A stretch of DNA of 14,743 nt, from assembly GCA_902495545.1 (NCBI GenBank), contig CABUXM010000053.1, positions 1 to 14,743 on the forward strand, given 5' to 3'. The notes under the pieces are model-generated. The model was not told where the DNA came from. It did not search any database and saw only the letters and a program-made list of their open reading frames with translations. A program made the position numbers and the translations under genes. Of this stretch, positions 6,439 to 13,900 are shown one piece after another (position 1 is the first letter of the stretch; every line of letters starts with the position of its first letter). This DNA is from an uncultured Collinsella sp. Lineage in GTDB: Bacteria; Actinomycetota; Coriobacteriia; Coriobacteriales; Coriobacteriaceae.

Positions 6439-7368
6439 CTAGCCCGTTACGTAATACCAAACAACGTTGTCGCCATTGGAGAGAACGTAGTTACTGCAGG
6501 CCGTCATGGGCGTTGTGCCGTTGACGGAGTACATCCAGCCGCTCGTGCCGCCGTACTGTTTCTCGGCCAAACCACCAATCGCGGAGACATACGTACCGTA
6601 CGACGAGCCATGTGCGTTGACAGAAAGGCCCAGCGCGCACAGGGCATCGTAGACGGTAGCGCCTTCGTTAAAGGTAAAGGTGCCACCAGAGGACACAGGA
6701 TTGCGCACAGAGCTCGATGTGACCGAAACCGTCACCGTAACGTAGCTAGGCTGCTGCGAGCTGCCCTGGTCGCCAGTAGAGGCGTTGCCGTTATCGGGGG
6801 CAGAAGATGCCCCGCTGGATGAGGAGGAGGCGCCAGGCGTAGAGCCGGCCCCGCCAGAAGAAGTCGAGTTCTGAGAAGTCGACTGATTGCCGTCGGTCTT
6901 TTTATTGCTGTTCTTCTCTCCAGACTTCTTGCCATCCTTGTCTTCGGACTTTTTGCTATCCGAGCCCTTGTTTGATTCCTTGTCCGAAGACTCGGACTCC
7001 TTCTTAGAGTCAGATTTATCCGAACCCTTAGACTCGTCGTTCGCACCATCCGAAGATTTGGAATCCTTGGAGCCAGCTTTACCCGAAGCGACGGTCGAGT
7101 CAGACCCCTTGGCGTCCTTCGCGACGACGCTCTCCCCCGTCACGGTCTGAACGATCCAGTCAATGGACCAGGCGCCGCTCTCGGAAGGATGGACGAAGCC
7201 CAGCGATATGACAATTAGCGCAACGCACGCGGCGGTCAGGACGCCAGTAAGCGCCTTCCGTCGAGGGGCGGACGCCGCCGAAGCGGCGCCCTGTTGCTTT
7301 GCATCGTCGAACTGAATGAACGAGGAATTTGGTTGCTTGGGGTCAGCGTCCTTGGATTTATTGGACAC
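6439..7368 (-). CDS. Membrane-anchored protein with one C-terminal DUF4430 domain, 309 aa
   Basis: A short cytoplasmic N-terminus ending in basic PRRK is followed by one membrane helix at about residues 40-59. A Ser/Asp/Lys/Gly-rich stalk of about 125 residues (80-205) comes next. The DUF4430 domain (about 208-309) has FTFNEGATVYDALCALG, then GTYVSAIGGLAEKQYGG, SGWMYSVNG and a final NGDNVVWYYVTG. DUF4430 is related to the C-terminal beta domain of transcobalamin and intrinsic factor. The stalk length fits crossing the peptidoglycan while staying membrane-bound. I prefer the GTG at 7368-7366, with AGGTGAGG just upstream. The GTG at 7377-7375 abuts the stop of the upstream gene and would add three residues. 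The absence of any gap implies translational coupling with that gene and shared riboswitch control. Ligand binding is inferred, not shown. Confidence 0.9.
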   Translation of the reverse strand: MSNKSKDADPKQPNSSFIQFDDAKQQGAASAASAPRRKALTGVLTAACVALIVISLGFVHPSESGAWSIDWIVQTVTGESVVAKDAKGSDSTVASGKAGSKDSKSSDGANDESKGSDKSDSKKESESSDKESNKGSDSKKSEDKDGKKSGEKNSNKKTDGNQSTSQNSTSSGGAGSTPGASSSSSGASSAPDNGNASTGDQGSSQQPSYVTVTVSVTSSSVRNPVSSGGTFTFNEGATVYDALCALGLSVNAHGSSYGTYVSAIGGLAEKQYGGTSGWMYSVNGTTPMTACSNYVLSNGDNVVWYYVTG

Positions 7369-7377
7369 AGCCCTCAC

Positions 7378-10300
7378 CTACCGACGTTTGGTGAACACGA
7401 ACACGCCGACGATGGCGAGACCGATGACGCCGGCGGCAACGCCAACAATGGCGAGCGGGTTGGCGCCAGTCTCCTGCTCGGAAGCACTAGAGGGCTTCTT
7501 AGCAGTGGTCGTAGAAGCAGCACCCGTATCGGACTTGGAATCGGACTTCTTGTCGGACTTGCTGTCCTTCTTGTCAGACTTCTTGTCAGACTTCTTCTCG
7601 TCCTTCTTATCGGACTTATCGGAGTCCTTCTTGTTGGGCTTGTTGTCCTTGGTCTCGGTCTTGGTCGACACCGTCGTCTTGGTCATCGGCTTATGACCCG
7701 GAGCGACAGCGCCGCCAGCCTGCTGGCCCTTCGTGCCGGAGCCGGAACCCGTGCCCGTGCCAGCGCCAGCACCGGAACCGTTGCCAGCGCCACCATTGCC
7801 GCCATTGGAGCCAGAACCGCCATTGCCGCCAGGGTTAACAGCATTCTTGGTCCACTTGGCATACAGCGTCAGATCGGCCGTCACCGGCGTACTGAAGTCA
7901 TACGCCCGCGTGCAAGCCTCATCGGTGAACCAACCGCCGAAAGTGTAGCCATCGCGCGTCGGATCGGCCGGCTTGACCAGCTTGCCGTCGGCCGTAGCAA
8001 CAAACTTAGTGTCGCAAGCAGACCCGCCGTTGGAATTAAAGGCAACCGTCCAAGACTCAACGGCCCCGAGCTTGAACAGCGTGCCCGAATCATTGATGTA
8101 GTACAGGCTGCCAGATGCATCGGCAATGACCGTAGAGTCACAGTACTGGTAATGGCCAGCCGCATCATAAATCTGCGTCGCCTCTGCATCACCGAGCGTA
8201 TAGCGATACACGCCACCACCAGCAGAGTAGTTGACGTAATCCTTGCTATCCGCGCTGTTAACGGTGAAGTACACATAGGTCTTGCCGCCCTGAACACTCA
8301 CCAGCGGAGTAGCAGCAATACCGTTGAGGCCAGCCGGCAGCGCCTTGCCGTCGGCAGCAGCGACCATCGTGGTCTTACCCGTCTTCAGGTTATAGAGAAC
8401 CAGAGCAGAGCCCGTAGCCGTCTGTCCGCCGACAATCAGATTGTCACCAAACACCGCAGGGGCGCTCAGATTATTCGTAAGGCCCAGATCAACCGTCTTC
8501 TGCTCGCTCAGTACGCCCTTCGCCGAAAGCGAAATCACATGAAGCTTTCCGTCGTGTGTCATCTGATAGAAGGTCGAACCATTAGACGGATCGGCAATGC
8601 AATCGGCATTTGCGACAGCGCCGAGCTTCATGGTCGAAACGACATCGCCCGTCGTCTTATCAATGCACTTAAGCGTGCCCGCGCTCGTAGGAACGATGGC
8701 ATACTTATCCGTCAAAGCCGCACCAGTCCAGTAATAGCCCTCGGCAGGGTCGATGTTCTGCCAAGAAACTTCGCCCGTGGCAATCTTAATGCGTGCAAAG
8801 GAGCCGTTGCCGTAGGTCGCGTTGTAATTCTCGTCATACGAAATATCGACCGAGCCTACATAGACGTACTCGCCGTCCGAAACGACGGTGCAGGAGCTCT
8901 GCGTCAAGTCCGTCAAACCAGGCGTCAGCCACTTGCAGATCAGCTTGTCTGCAGTAATCGCCTGGACCGCACCGCCGTTGAGCGGAACGATGATAAGGCC
9001 ATTGGTATAGATCGGGCGAGAGGTATAGCTCACCTTAGAGGCAAGCGGCGCAGAGGCAACCTTTTTGCCCGTGGACGAATCGATCTTAATGAGCTCGTTC
9101 TCGGTCGCGATGTACACAAAGCCGTTAGCAATGACAGGCTCGCTGCAGTTGGCATACTGCTGGCCAGACTCGGCCTTCCAATCGAAGGCCCACTTAAGAC
9201 CGGCGGCCTGCGCAGGCGTCTTGGCATCCGTTACGGTCGAACCGTTGCCACTGTTGCCGTAGCCGGCCCACTCGGCATCCCAATTAGGAGTCGTCGCACT
9301 CGGGTCCACGACAATCTTGTCGGGATCGGGCATGGGCGATTTTTCGGTGGTGTAGGCAAATGTAACCTTGTCGCCGCTCTTGAGCGTGACCTGGTTGGCA
9401 CAGAGGGATGAGGACTCTCCGTTGATATACAGATGCCAGTATTTACCGGTCGCACCATCATAGCCGTAAGACTTGTCTTCGAACGGCGAAGTAATGGACC
9501 AGTATGCACCACTCTGGGAGGCCTTGTAATCAATGCCCTTCGCCTTCAGAACCGTCTCAATAAGGTCCTGAGCCGTAGAGCCTTCGGGCAGGGAAACATT
9601 GCTTGCCGAGCCCCAGCGAGTATTGTTGCCGTTGACATCGGGGCCGATGATATCGGCGGATCCAAGCACCTGACCAGGGAGGGCATCGCTGTCGCCAGCA
9701 TACATAAAGGTGACGGCGTCACCCTCATGGAGCTCGTAGGCACCAGCGCCAACGTCGGCGAACTTGTACTTTGCGTCGGACTTGCCCTTTACGTAGAAGC
9801 GCCAATAGCTATTGGTCGCAGCATCAGAGGCACAATAGGTCTTACCGTCAAGCGGCGAGGTAATGCCCCTAAGGCACCAACCCCAAGACTCTTCTGTAGC
9901 TTTGAGTTTAAGACCAGTCTGCTCCAACAGGTCCTTAGCAGTAGAGCCCGCCTTGAGACTCGTCTGGCCCGTCGAAGCCCAAACCTGCTGCTTGCCGTCC
10001 TTGTCCTTGCCAAGCACCTGAACGGAAGCATGGACAGAATCGGACGGCAACTGGTCTCCCCAGCCACCGTAGAACCACGTGACGGTATCGCCAGCATGGA
10101 TGGTGACATTGTCCGCCGTATAGTCACTCGACTTGCCGTTGATAAACAGCTGCCAATAGGTCGAATAATCTTGGGGCGTACCCAGCTCAACACCGTTGTA
10201 CTTAAGGCTCAGAATGAAGGAGCCCGCAGCAACGGCGTCAATATCATTCGCCTCAAGCGCGACCTTCGTAAGATCAAGCGCGCTCGAACCGGACGTCACC

Positions 10301-11181
10301 ACATACTGCGCGTTGTCGACCCAGGTCTGAGTCTTGCCCTGGGCATCGCGACCAATGACGGTCACATTCGCAGCAAGCTGGTCCTTAACGACAGGGGACG
10401 CGCTACCAGCCGTATAGGCAAACTCAATCTTCTGCCCCTGGGTGAGTTTGACGCTGCTCGCGCCAACCGAGGAAGACGCGCCGTCGACGAACAGCTGCCA
10501 GTAGGCATGAGTCGTCGGATCGTAGGCAAGCGTGCGGCCATCGCTCGGGGAGGTGATGCTTTCGAGGTAGAAACCGTATGCCGTGTTCGGATCGTACTTC
10601 GCCTTGAAGCCCGTCTTCTCCTGCAGCTTAATGAAGGCATCCGCAGCCGTCGCGCCCTCGTCGAGCTTGAGCTGCGTGGGTGCCACCCAGGTCTGAGCCT
10701 TGCCGTCGGCATCGGTGCCGATAATCGAGAACGAGACCTCGATTTGCTTCTTGACGACATCGCCAGTTTCTGTCGGGTTCTCTGTCTGGACGGCAGCCGC
10801 GGCGGCAGATCCTGCTTGGCCAGCGGATGCCGTCGAAGACTGCTCGCTCGTGGCAGGGCTCTCCCCCGTCGCCGAGCCTTCGTCGCCAGTTGCTGCCTCT
10901 GTAGTGGCGGCACTAGCTGCAGGCGCGCTCCCGGAATCCGAAACCTCGGCGCCGCTCTGCTCAGCGGTACCGCCCGCAAGCGCTGCGTCCTCGCCTGGCG
11001 TCGTAGCCTGAGCCACAGCGTCGGTAATGCCCTCGGCGCCCTCGGCCCACAGCTGAGACGGCGTGGTGCTAAAGGCCATCGCGAAGGCCAGGAATGCCAC
11101 CAGGCCGCGCTTGGCTACGCCGCGCGCAATTGCGCCACGGCGATGCGAGACGCGCTGGCGCTCGTCCTCAAACATATCCAT
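7378..11181 (-). CDS. Large secreted surface protein: four DUF4430 domains, PQQ-like beta-propeller, InlB repeat, C-terminal anchor; ~1267 aa
   Basis: Numbered from the ATG at 11181. A basic n-region and hydrophobic core (about 23-42) end in a likely signal-peptidase site after SQLWA (46). An Ala/Ser/Thr/Glu-rich stretch covers 47-142. Four DUF4430 domains follow at about 144-258, 267-371, 383-495 and 504-611; each has a V/I-IG-D--G opening, a TW or W strand, a YW-L(F/Y)(V/I)(D/N)G strand and an (E/V)-F-Y ending. A PQQ-type beta-propeller (about 661-1040) follows, with recurrent GFVYIAT and GEYVYVGS blade strands. An InlB/Listeria-Bacteroides repeat (1043-1112) contains DPTRDGYTFGGWFTD and LYAKW. 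A Gly/Asn-rich then SDKK-rich linker leads to ETGANP, a membrane helix (1242-1263) and KRR. No canonical LPXTG is seen. Start: AGGAG precedes 11181 closely. The ATG at 11262 also has a purine-rich site (GGAGGGAAGGGGG) and would give 1294 aa. A cobalamin riboswitch precedes it. Confidence 0.93.
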   Translation of the reverse strand: MDMFEDERQRVSHRRGAIARGVAKRGLVAFLAFAMAFSTTPSQLWAEGAEGITDAVAQATTPGEDAALAGGTAEQSGAEVSDSGSAPAASAATTEAATGDEGSATGESPATSEQSSTASAGQAGSAAAAAVQTENPTETGDVVKKQIEVSFSIIGTDADGKAQTWVAPTQLKLDEGATAADAFIKLQEKTGFKAKYDPNTAYGFYLESITSPSDGRTLAYDPTTHAYWQLFVDGASSSVGASSVKLTQGQKIEFAYTAGSASPVVKDQLAANVTVIGRDAQGKTQTWVDNAQYVVTSGSSALDLTKVALEANDIDAVAAGSFILSLKYNGVELGTPQDYSTYWQLFINGKSSDYTADNVTIHAGDTVTWFYGGWGDQLPSDSVHASVQVLGKDKDGKQQVWASTGQTSLKAGSTAKDLLEQTGLKLKATEESWGWCLRGITSPLDGKTYCASDAATNSYWRFYVKGKSDAKYKFADVGAGAYELHEGDAVTFMYAGDSDALPGQVLGSADIIGPDVNGNNTRWGSASNVSLPEGSTAQDLIETVLKAKGIDYKASQSGAYWSITSPFEDKSYGYDGATGKYWHLYINGESSSLCANQVTLKSGDKVTFAYTTEKSPMPDPDKIVVDPSATTPNWDAEWAGYGNSGNGSTVTDAKTPAQAAGLKWAFDWKAESGQQYANCSEPVIANGFVYIATENELIKIDSSTGKKVASAPLASKVSYTSRPIYTNGLIIVPLNGGAVQAITADKLICKWLTPGLTDLTQSSCTVVSDGEYVYVGSVDISYDENYNATYGNGSFARIKIATGEVSWQNIDPAEGYYWTGAALTDKYAIVPTSAGTLKCIDKTTGDVVSTMKLGAVANADCIADPSNGSTFYQMTHDGKLHVISLSAKGVLSEQKTVDLGLTNNLSAPAVFGDNLIVGGQTATGSALVLYNLKTGKTTMVAAADGKALPAGLNGIAATPLVSVQGGKTYVYFTVNSADSKDYVNYSAGGGVYRYTLGDAEATQIYDAAGHYQYCDSTVIADASGSLYYINDSGTLFKLGAVESWTVAFNSNGGSACDTKFVATADGKLVKPADPTRDGYTFGGWFTDEACTRAYDFSTPVTADLTLYAKWTKNAVNPGGNGGSGSNGGNGGAGNGSGAGAGTGTGSGSGTKGQQAGGAVAPGHKPMTKTTVSTKTETKDNKPNKKDSDKSDKKDEKKSDKKSDKKDSKSDKKSDSKSDTGAASTTTAKKPSSASEQETGANPLAIVGVAAGVIGLAIVGVFVFTKRR
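7568..7615 (-). repeat. 12-bp tandem repeat encoding SDKK units in the wall-spanning linker
   Basis: Four adjacent 12-bp units, two of them identical (TTCTTGTCAGAC on the plus strand at 7568-7579 and 7580-7591) and two variant, encode SDKK-type tetrapeptides. Further imperfect copies flank it between about 7540 and 7640. Repeat slippage could change linker length without breaking the frame. Confidence 0.75.
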
Positions 11182-11324
11182 TTGTCTCCTACTGTCTGTA
11201 CTTGGAGCGTTGCCTTGAGACTGCCCCACGTCATCGCGCATGTTGCGCTCGAGTTCCCCCATCGGGGTCCCCCTTCCCTCCAGAGCCCTATGCACACCGG
11301 CGGCAAAAGCCGCAGCCGCATGCA

Positions 11325-11486
11325 AGACGGGAGGCGATCCGACTTAACCTTAACGACTCGGGCACGTCGTCCGATCTGCGACGCGAGCATCCCGAGCCAA
11401 GAGGAATTACGGTTACTGGTACAGCTGGGGACTTGCACCCCGATTCTCCCAAATGCGCAGGATAACCGCGCATTCGTGCGTCTTCG
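11325..11486 (-). ncRNA. Cobalamin (adenosylcobalamin-type) riboswitch controlling the DUF4430 operon
   Basis: Reading the minus strand, the conserved core is seen as GGGAGAATCGGGGTGCAAG, then TCCCCAGCTGTACCAGTAACCGTAA (11450-11405, split here). It matches the cobalamin riboswitch pattern GGGAA--(C)GGUG-AA-UCC--GCUG-CC-G-AAC-GU-A. A long stem-loop follows, with CTCGGG and CCCGAG closing an inner CGTCG/CGACG stem. The B12 box then reads AAGTCGGATCGCCTCC (11345-11330), close to the consensus AGUC-GGA--CC--CC. Upstream stems include GTGCG/CGCAC and AATGCGC/GCGCATT (11474-11468 with 11458-11452). The element ends about 145 bases before the preferred start of the large gene. Such riboswitches turn expression off when cobalamin is abundant. 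There is no obvious T-tract after it, so control is probably at translation initiation. Confidence 0.9.
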
Positions 11487-11492
11487 CACCAC

Positions 11493-11520
11493 CATCTAGG
11501 CCATCGATTATTACCGTCAA
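11493..11520 (-). promoter_or_regulatory. Candidate promoter of the riboswitch-DUF4430 operon
   Basis: On the minus strand TTGACG (11520-11515) and TAGATG (11498-11493) are separated by 16 bases. They match five of six and four of six consensus positions. Transcription would start near 11486, just before the first riboswitch stems. Confidence 0.6.
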
Positions 11521-11533
11521 AATGGTATCACGC

Positions 11534-11561
11534 AAAAGGGCCTCGTACGCAGGCGAAGCCC
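11534..11561 (-). terminator. Terminator downstream of the AarF/UbiB-like gene
   Basis: On the minus strand GGGCTTCG (11561-11554) pairs with CGAGGCCC (11545-11538), with one wobble pair and an eight-base loop. TTTT follows. It separates the upstream operon from the riboswitch promoter only 14 bases further on. Confidence 0.8.
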
Positions 11562-11588
11562 AAGGTAAAAGCTATTGTTCGCGATAGG

Positions 11589-11608
11589 AAAATGCGGTGA
11601 CGGCCGCA
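11589..11608 (-). terminator. Second, shorter candidate terminator just after the AarF/UbiB-like stop codon
   Basis: On the minus strand TGCGG (11608-11604) and CCGCA (11597-11593) enclose six bases and run into TTTT, four bases past the stop codon. The stem is only five pairs, so it may be an auxiliary terminator to the one at 11534-11561. Confidence 0.5.
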
Positions 11609-11612
11609 GCCT

Positions 11613-13376
11613 CTAATGCTTGCCGCCGTGACTGTTGAGCCAGATATTGCGGCCCAGCATAAGCGCCAGCACCAGCGCGCTCACGTAGCCCATAAAGCCA
11701 ATGACCGGGATACCAAACACAACCGGCTCGATGCGCGCGTAGTACACCACCGACGAACCGATAAACAGGCCAGCAATCACGATTGCCATCGACATGCGGT
11801 CGATAATTCCGCCCAGCTGTCGCAGCGCCTTATCGCTGCTCATGATCTGCGTGTTCACCTTAAGCTGGCCGCGCGTAAGCATACGCGAAGCCAAGCCCAG
11901 ATACTCGGCCGCCTCGAGCGAGCCTTTTGCCGCGCGATAGCTGCTCGCGGCAAGATCGCGGCTCATCTCGCGCATGCGGGCGTAGGTGCTCTTCTCGTTT
12001 TTGATGTGCGTCTGGATGATCTGGATCATGTTGACGTTGGGCATGTACTCGGTCAACAGGCCCTCGAGCGTCACCATGCCGCGGGCGAACATCGTCACCA
12101 CGCTCGGCAGCTCAACGTCATTTTTGCGCGCGAGGTTTAACAGCGAAGTCAAAAACTCGCCGATATCCAGGTCTTTAAGGTCGAGCCCGGCAAAGTCGGC
12201 AACAATAAAGTCCAAGTCGGACAAAAAGGCCGAATGGTCAAGCTCGGCCGAATCGCCGCGCGTCACGGCAAAGCGCATGAGCGAATCCTTGAGCTTGGGC
12301 ACGTCACCCTCGGCCACGGCGAAAATCATGTCTTTGACGATACCGCGGTCATGGCTCGACATACGTCCGACCATACCCAAGTCGATAAAGTAGACAATAC
12401 CGTCCTTGAGGATGATGTTTCCCGCATGCGGGTCGGCATGGAAAAAGCCGTCGTCGAGCACCTGCGTCGAGTAGTCCTCGACAATCGCGGCACCGATCTT
12501 TTCCAAGTCATAGCCCTCGGCCACTAAGCGTTCAGGATCGGCGATCGAAATGCCGTCGACGTAGTCCATAACCACCACGTGTTCGGTGCACAGGTCCAGA
12601 TAGGATTTAGGGCACGTCACGCCATGAACGCTCTTATGGAACTCGTAAAAGTCATTGAGGTTTTTGGCCTCGGCCAAAAAGTTGGTCTCCTCGCGAAACG
12701 AGGTCCACAGCTCCTCGACCACGCCGTGCAGGTCAACGAATTGATCGGTGTTGACGAACTTGGAAACGATACGCACCACCGAGCGGATGATATCGATGTC
12801 CTGCGCCATAACCTGCTGCGCACCGGGGCGCTGCACCTTGACGGCCACGTCCTCGCCCGTCACCAGACGAGCGCGGTGCACCTGCGCGAGCGATGCGCTA
12901 CCAAGCGGATTGGGGTCGATCGCATCGAACATCTCCCCCAGTCGCAAGCCGTATTCTTCCTCCAGACAGCTGAGTACGACCTCGTACGGCACCGGCTCCA
13001 CGTCGGAGCGCAGACGACGCAGCTCGTCGCAAAAGCGCTGCGGCAGAATCTCGGACCGGTTGGCCAAAATCTGCCCCATCTTGACGAACATGGGGCCGAG
13101 TTCCTCGAGCAGGCGGCGCAAACGAACCGGCGTGAGGTTATCCCACACGCGGTACTTTTTGACCAGGCGAACAATCTGCCCGATGCGTTCGCGACGACCC
13201 GCCGGCGTGAGCTGGTATTCCTCGTCCGGCGCCATCGCGTCGGGCTCCTCGGGCACCATATCGACAGCGCGTGGCTTCTTGCGAGCGCCCGAGACGGCGG
13301 CGTCGACCTCATCGACAACCGCCGCCTCGTCACCCAGAGGATCTAGATTGTTGTAATCGGTGGTGGAATCTGCCAT
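11613..13376 (-). CDS. AarF/ABC1/UbiB-family atypical kinase-like protein, 587 aa
   Basis: UbiB-family proteins have a protein-kinase-like fold with ATPase activity. Members support quinone or other isoprenoid lipid metabolism. All family marks are present: the KxGQ motif (K99-M-G-Q102, in MFVKMGQILANRSEILP), the Ala-rich nucleotide loop GSASLAQVHRA (159-169), the VAVKVQRP lysine (K180), EETNFLAEAKN (229-239), the catalytic loop HADPHAGN (313-320) and IDLG (331-334). Two hydrophobic segments near the C-terminus (about 530-550 and 555-578) anchor it in the membrane. The first ~55 residues are an acidic, low-complexity extension. The start ATG lies eight bases after the stop of the phasin-like gene with only a weak ribosome binding site, suggesting translational coupling. 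Its true substrate in this organism, which may lack ubiquinone, is unknown. Confidence 0.94.
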   Translation of the reverse strand: MADSTTDYNNLDPLGDEAAVVDEVDAAVSGARKKPRAVDMVPEEPDAMAPDEEYQLTPAGRRERIGQIVRLVKKYRVWDNLTPVRLRRLLEELGPMFVKMGQILANRSEILPQRFCDELRRLRSDVEPVPYEVVLSCLEEEYGLRLGEMFDAIDPNPLGSASLAQVHRARLVTGEDVAVKVQRPGAQQVMAQDIDIIRSVVRIVSKFVNTDQFVDLHGVVEELWTSFREETNFLAEAKNLNDFYEFHKSVHGVTCPKSYLDLCTEHVVVMDYVDGISIADPERLVAEGYDLEKIGAAIVEDYSTQVLDDGFFHADPHAGNIILKDGIVYFIDLGMVGRMSSHDRGIVKDMIFAVAEGDVPKLKDSLMRFAVTRGDSAELDHSAFLSDLDFIVADFAGLDLKDLDIGEFLTSLLNLARKNDVELPSVVTMFARGMVTLEGLLTEYMPNVNMIQIIQTHIKNEKSTYARMREMSRDLAASSYRAAKGSLEAAEYLGLASRMLTRGQLKVNTQIMSSDKALRQLGGIIDRMSMAIVIAGLFIGSSVVYYARIEPVVFGIPVIGFMGYVSALVLALMLGRNIWLNSHGGKH

Positions 13377-13384
13377 CTGCGCTG

Positions 13385-13801
13385 CTACTCGGCCTGTTCG
13401 GTGTCCTCTGCATCGTCGGGCTCAACGGACTCGACGGGCACCGAGGTCACGTTGTCCTCGACCGAATCGACGATGTCGCGCACATGGGCCAGGAAGGCCG
13501 TGCGCTCGGGGGCGGTCATAACGCGGACGCGGGCAAGGATGAGCTCGTCGAGCACGCGCTGGGCCGCGGTCTCGCCCTGCATGCCCAAGCGCTCGGTCAG
13601 ATCGGAGATGGTACCGCCGGCCTGCTCGAACATGTCGGACACACTGCGGGCGATATCGGGGGTGGCGGTGTCCTTGCGGACCTGCTCGCCTTTGGTGTTA
13701 AGGTCGTCGAGGACCTTCTTGCCGCCTTCGACAGCAACGGCGGCAGCGCCAAAGCCAACGTTGATGGCGCCGTTAACAAGCTGATCGAGTTTCATAACCA
13801 T
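13385..13801 (-). CDS. Phasin-like small helical protein, 138 aa
   Basis: The protein starts MVMKLDQLVNGAINVG and is predicted to be mostly amphipathic helix. It has an N-terminal Ala/Gly/Val-rich segment (GFGAAAVAVEGGKKVLDDL), a middle KGEQVRKD region, a helical block around RVLDELILARVRVMTAPERTAF, and a very acidic C-terminal tail. The layout resembles phasin/PhaI-like proteins often found beside AarF/UbiB genes in Gram-positive genomes. Nothing here indicates storage granules. It may be a regulatory or membrane-surface partner of the kinase-like protein downstream, from which it is separated by eight bases. The ATG at 13801-13799 is chosen because GGAG lies six bases before it; the ATG at 13795 is possible. 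The 99-base gap upstream contains a poor TTGTCG-18-TACAAG promoter candidate. Confidence 0.82.
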   Translation of the reverse strand: MVMKLDQLVNGAINVGFGAAAVAVEGGKKVLDDLNTKGEQVRKDTATPDIARSVSDMFEQAGGTISDLTERLGMQGETAAQRVLDELILARVRVMTAPERTAFLAHVRDIVDSVEDNVTSVPVESVEPDDAEDTEQAE

Positions 13802-13900
13802 GGTTGTCTCCAATCACAAACAACTGCATTGGCGTTCTTGTACCCAAGATTGAGTGAAAGCGACAAAGCGTTTTAGCGCTATTCGATCGACGGGAAATCC

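Noticed and set aside
7540..7640. CRISPR-like short repeat array
   Set aside because: The repeats are contiguous 12-bp units without spacers, lie in frame, and encode an SDKK linker.
7294..9411. Open frame of 705 codons on the plus strand
   Set aside because: It lies entirely antisense to the well-supported DUF4430/propeller gene and its start overlaps the partner gene. Its product is Arg/Leu/Val/Ala-rich low-complexity sequence with no recognisable domain, as expected for the complement of GC-rich coding DNA.
11281..11325. ATG at 11325 as the start of the large surface protein
   Set aside because: It directly follows the B12 box, has no ribosome binding site of its own, and the predicted N-terminal residues do not form part of the signal peptide.
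9433..11499. Open frame of 688 codons on the plus strand
   Set aside because: Antisense to the four DUF4430 domains and the riboswitch; composition is typical of a shadow frame and there is no ribosome binding site or domain.
11288..11500. A tRNA-like or coding reading of the region upstream of the large gene
   Set aside because: The conserved core and B12 box explain it as a cobalamin riboswitch; no tRNA cloverleaf can be drawn and the short frames here are inconsistent with the RNA structure.
12579..13346. Open frame of 255 codons on the plus strand opposite the UbiB-like gene
   Set aside because: The opposite strand carries every UbiB family motif in order; this frame shows none of its own.
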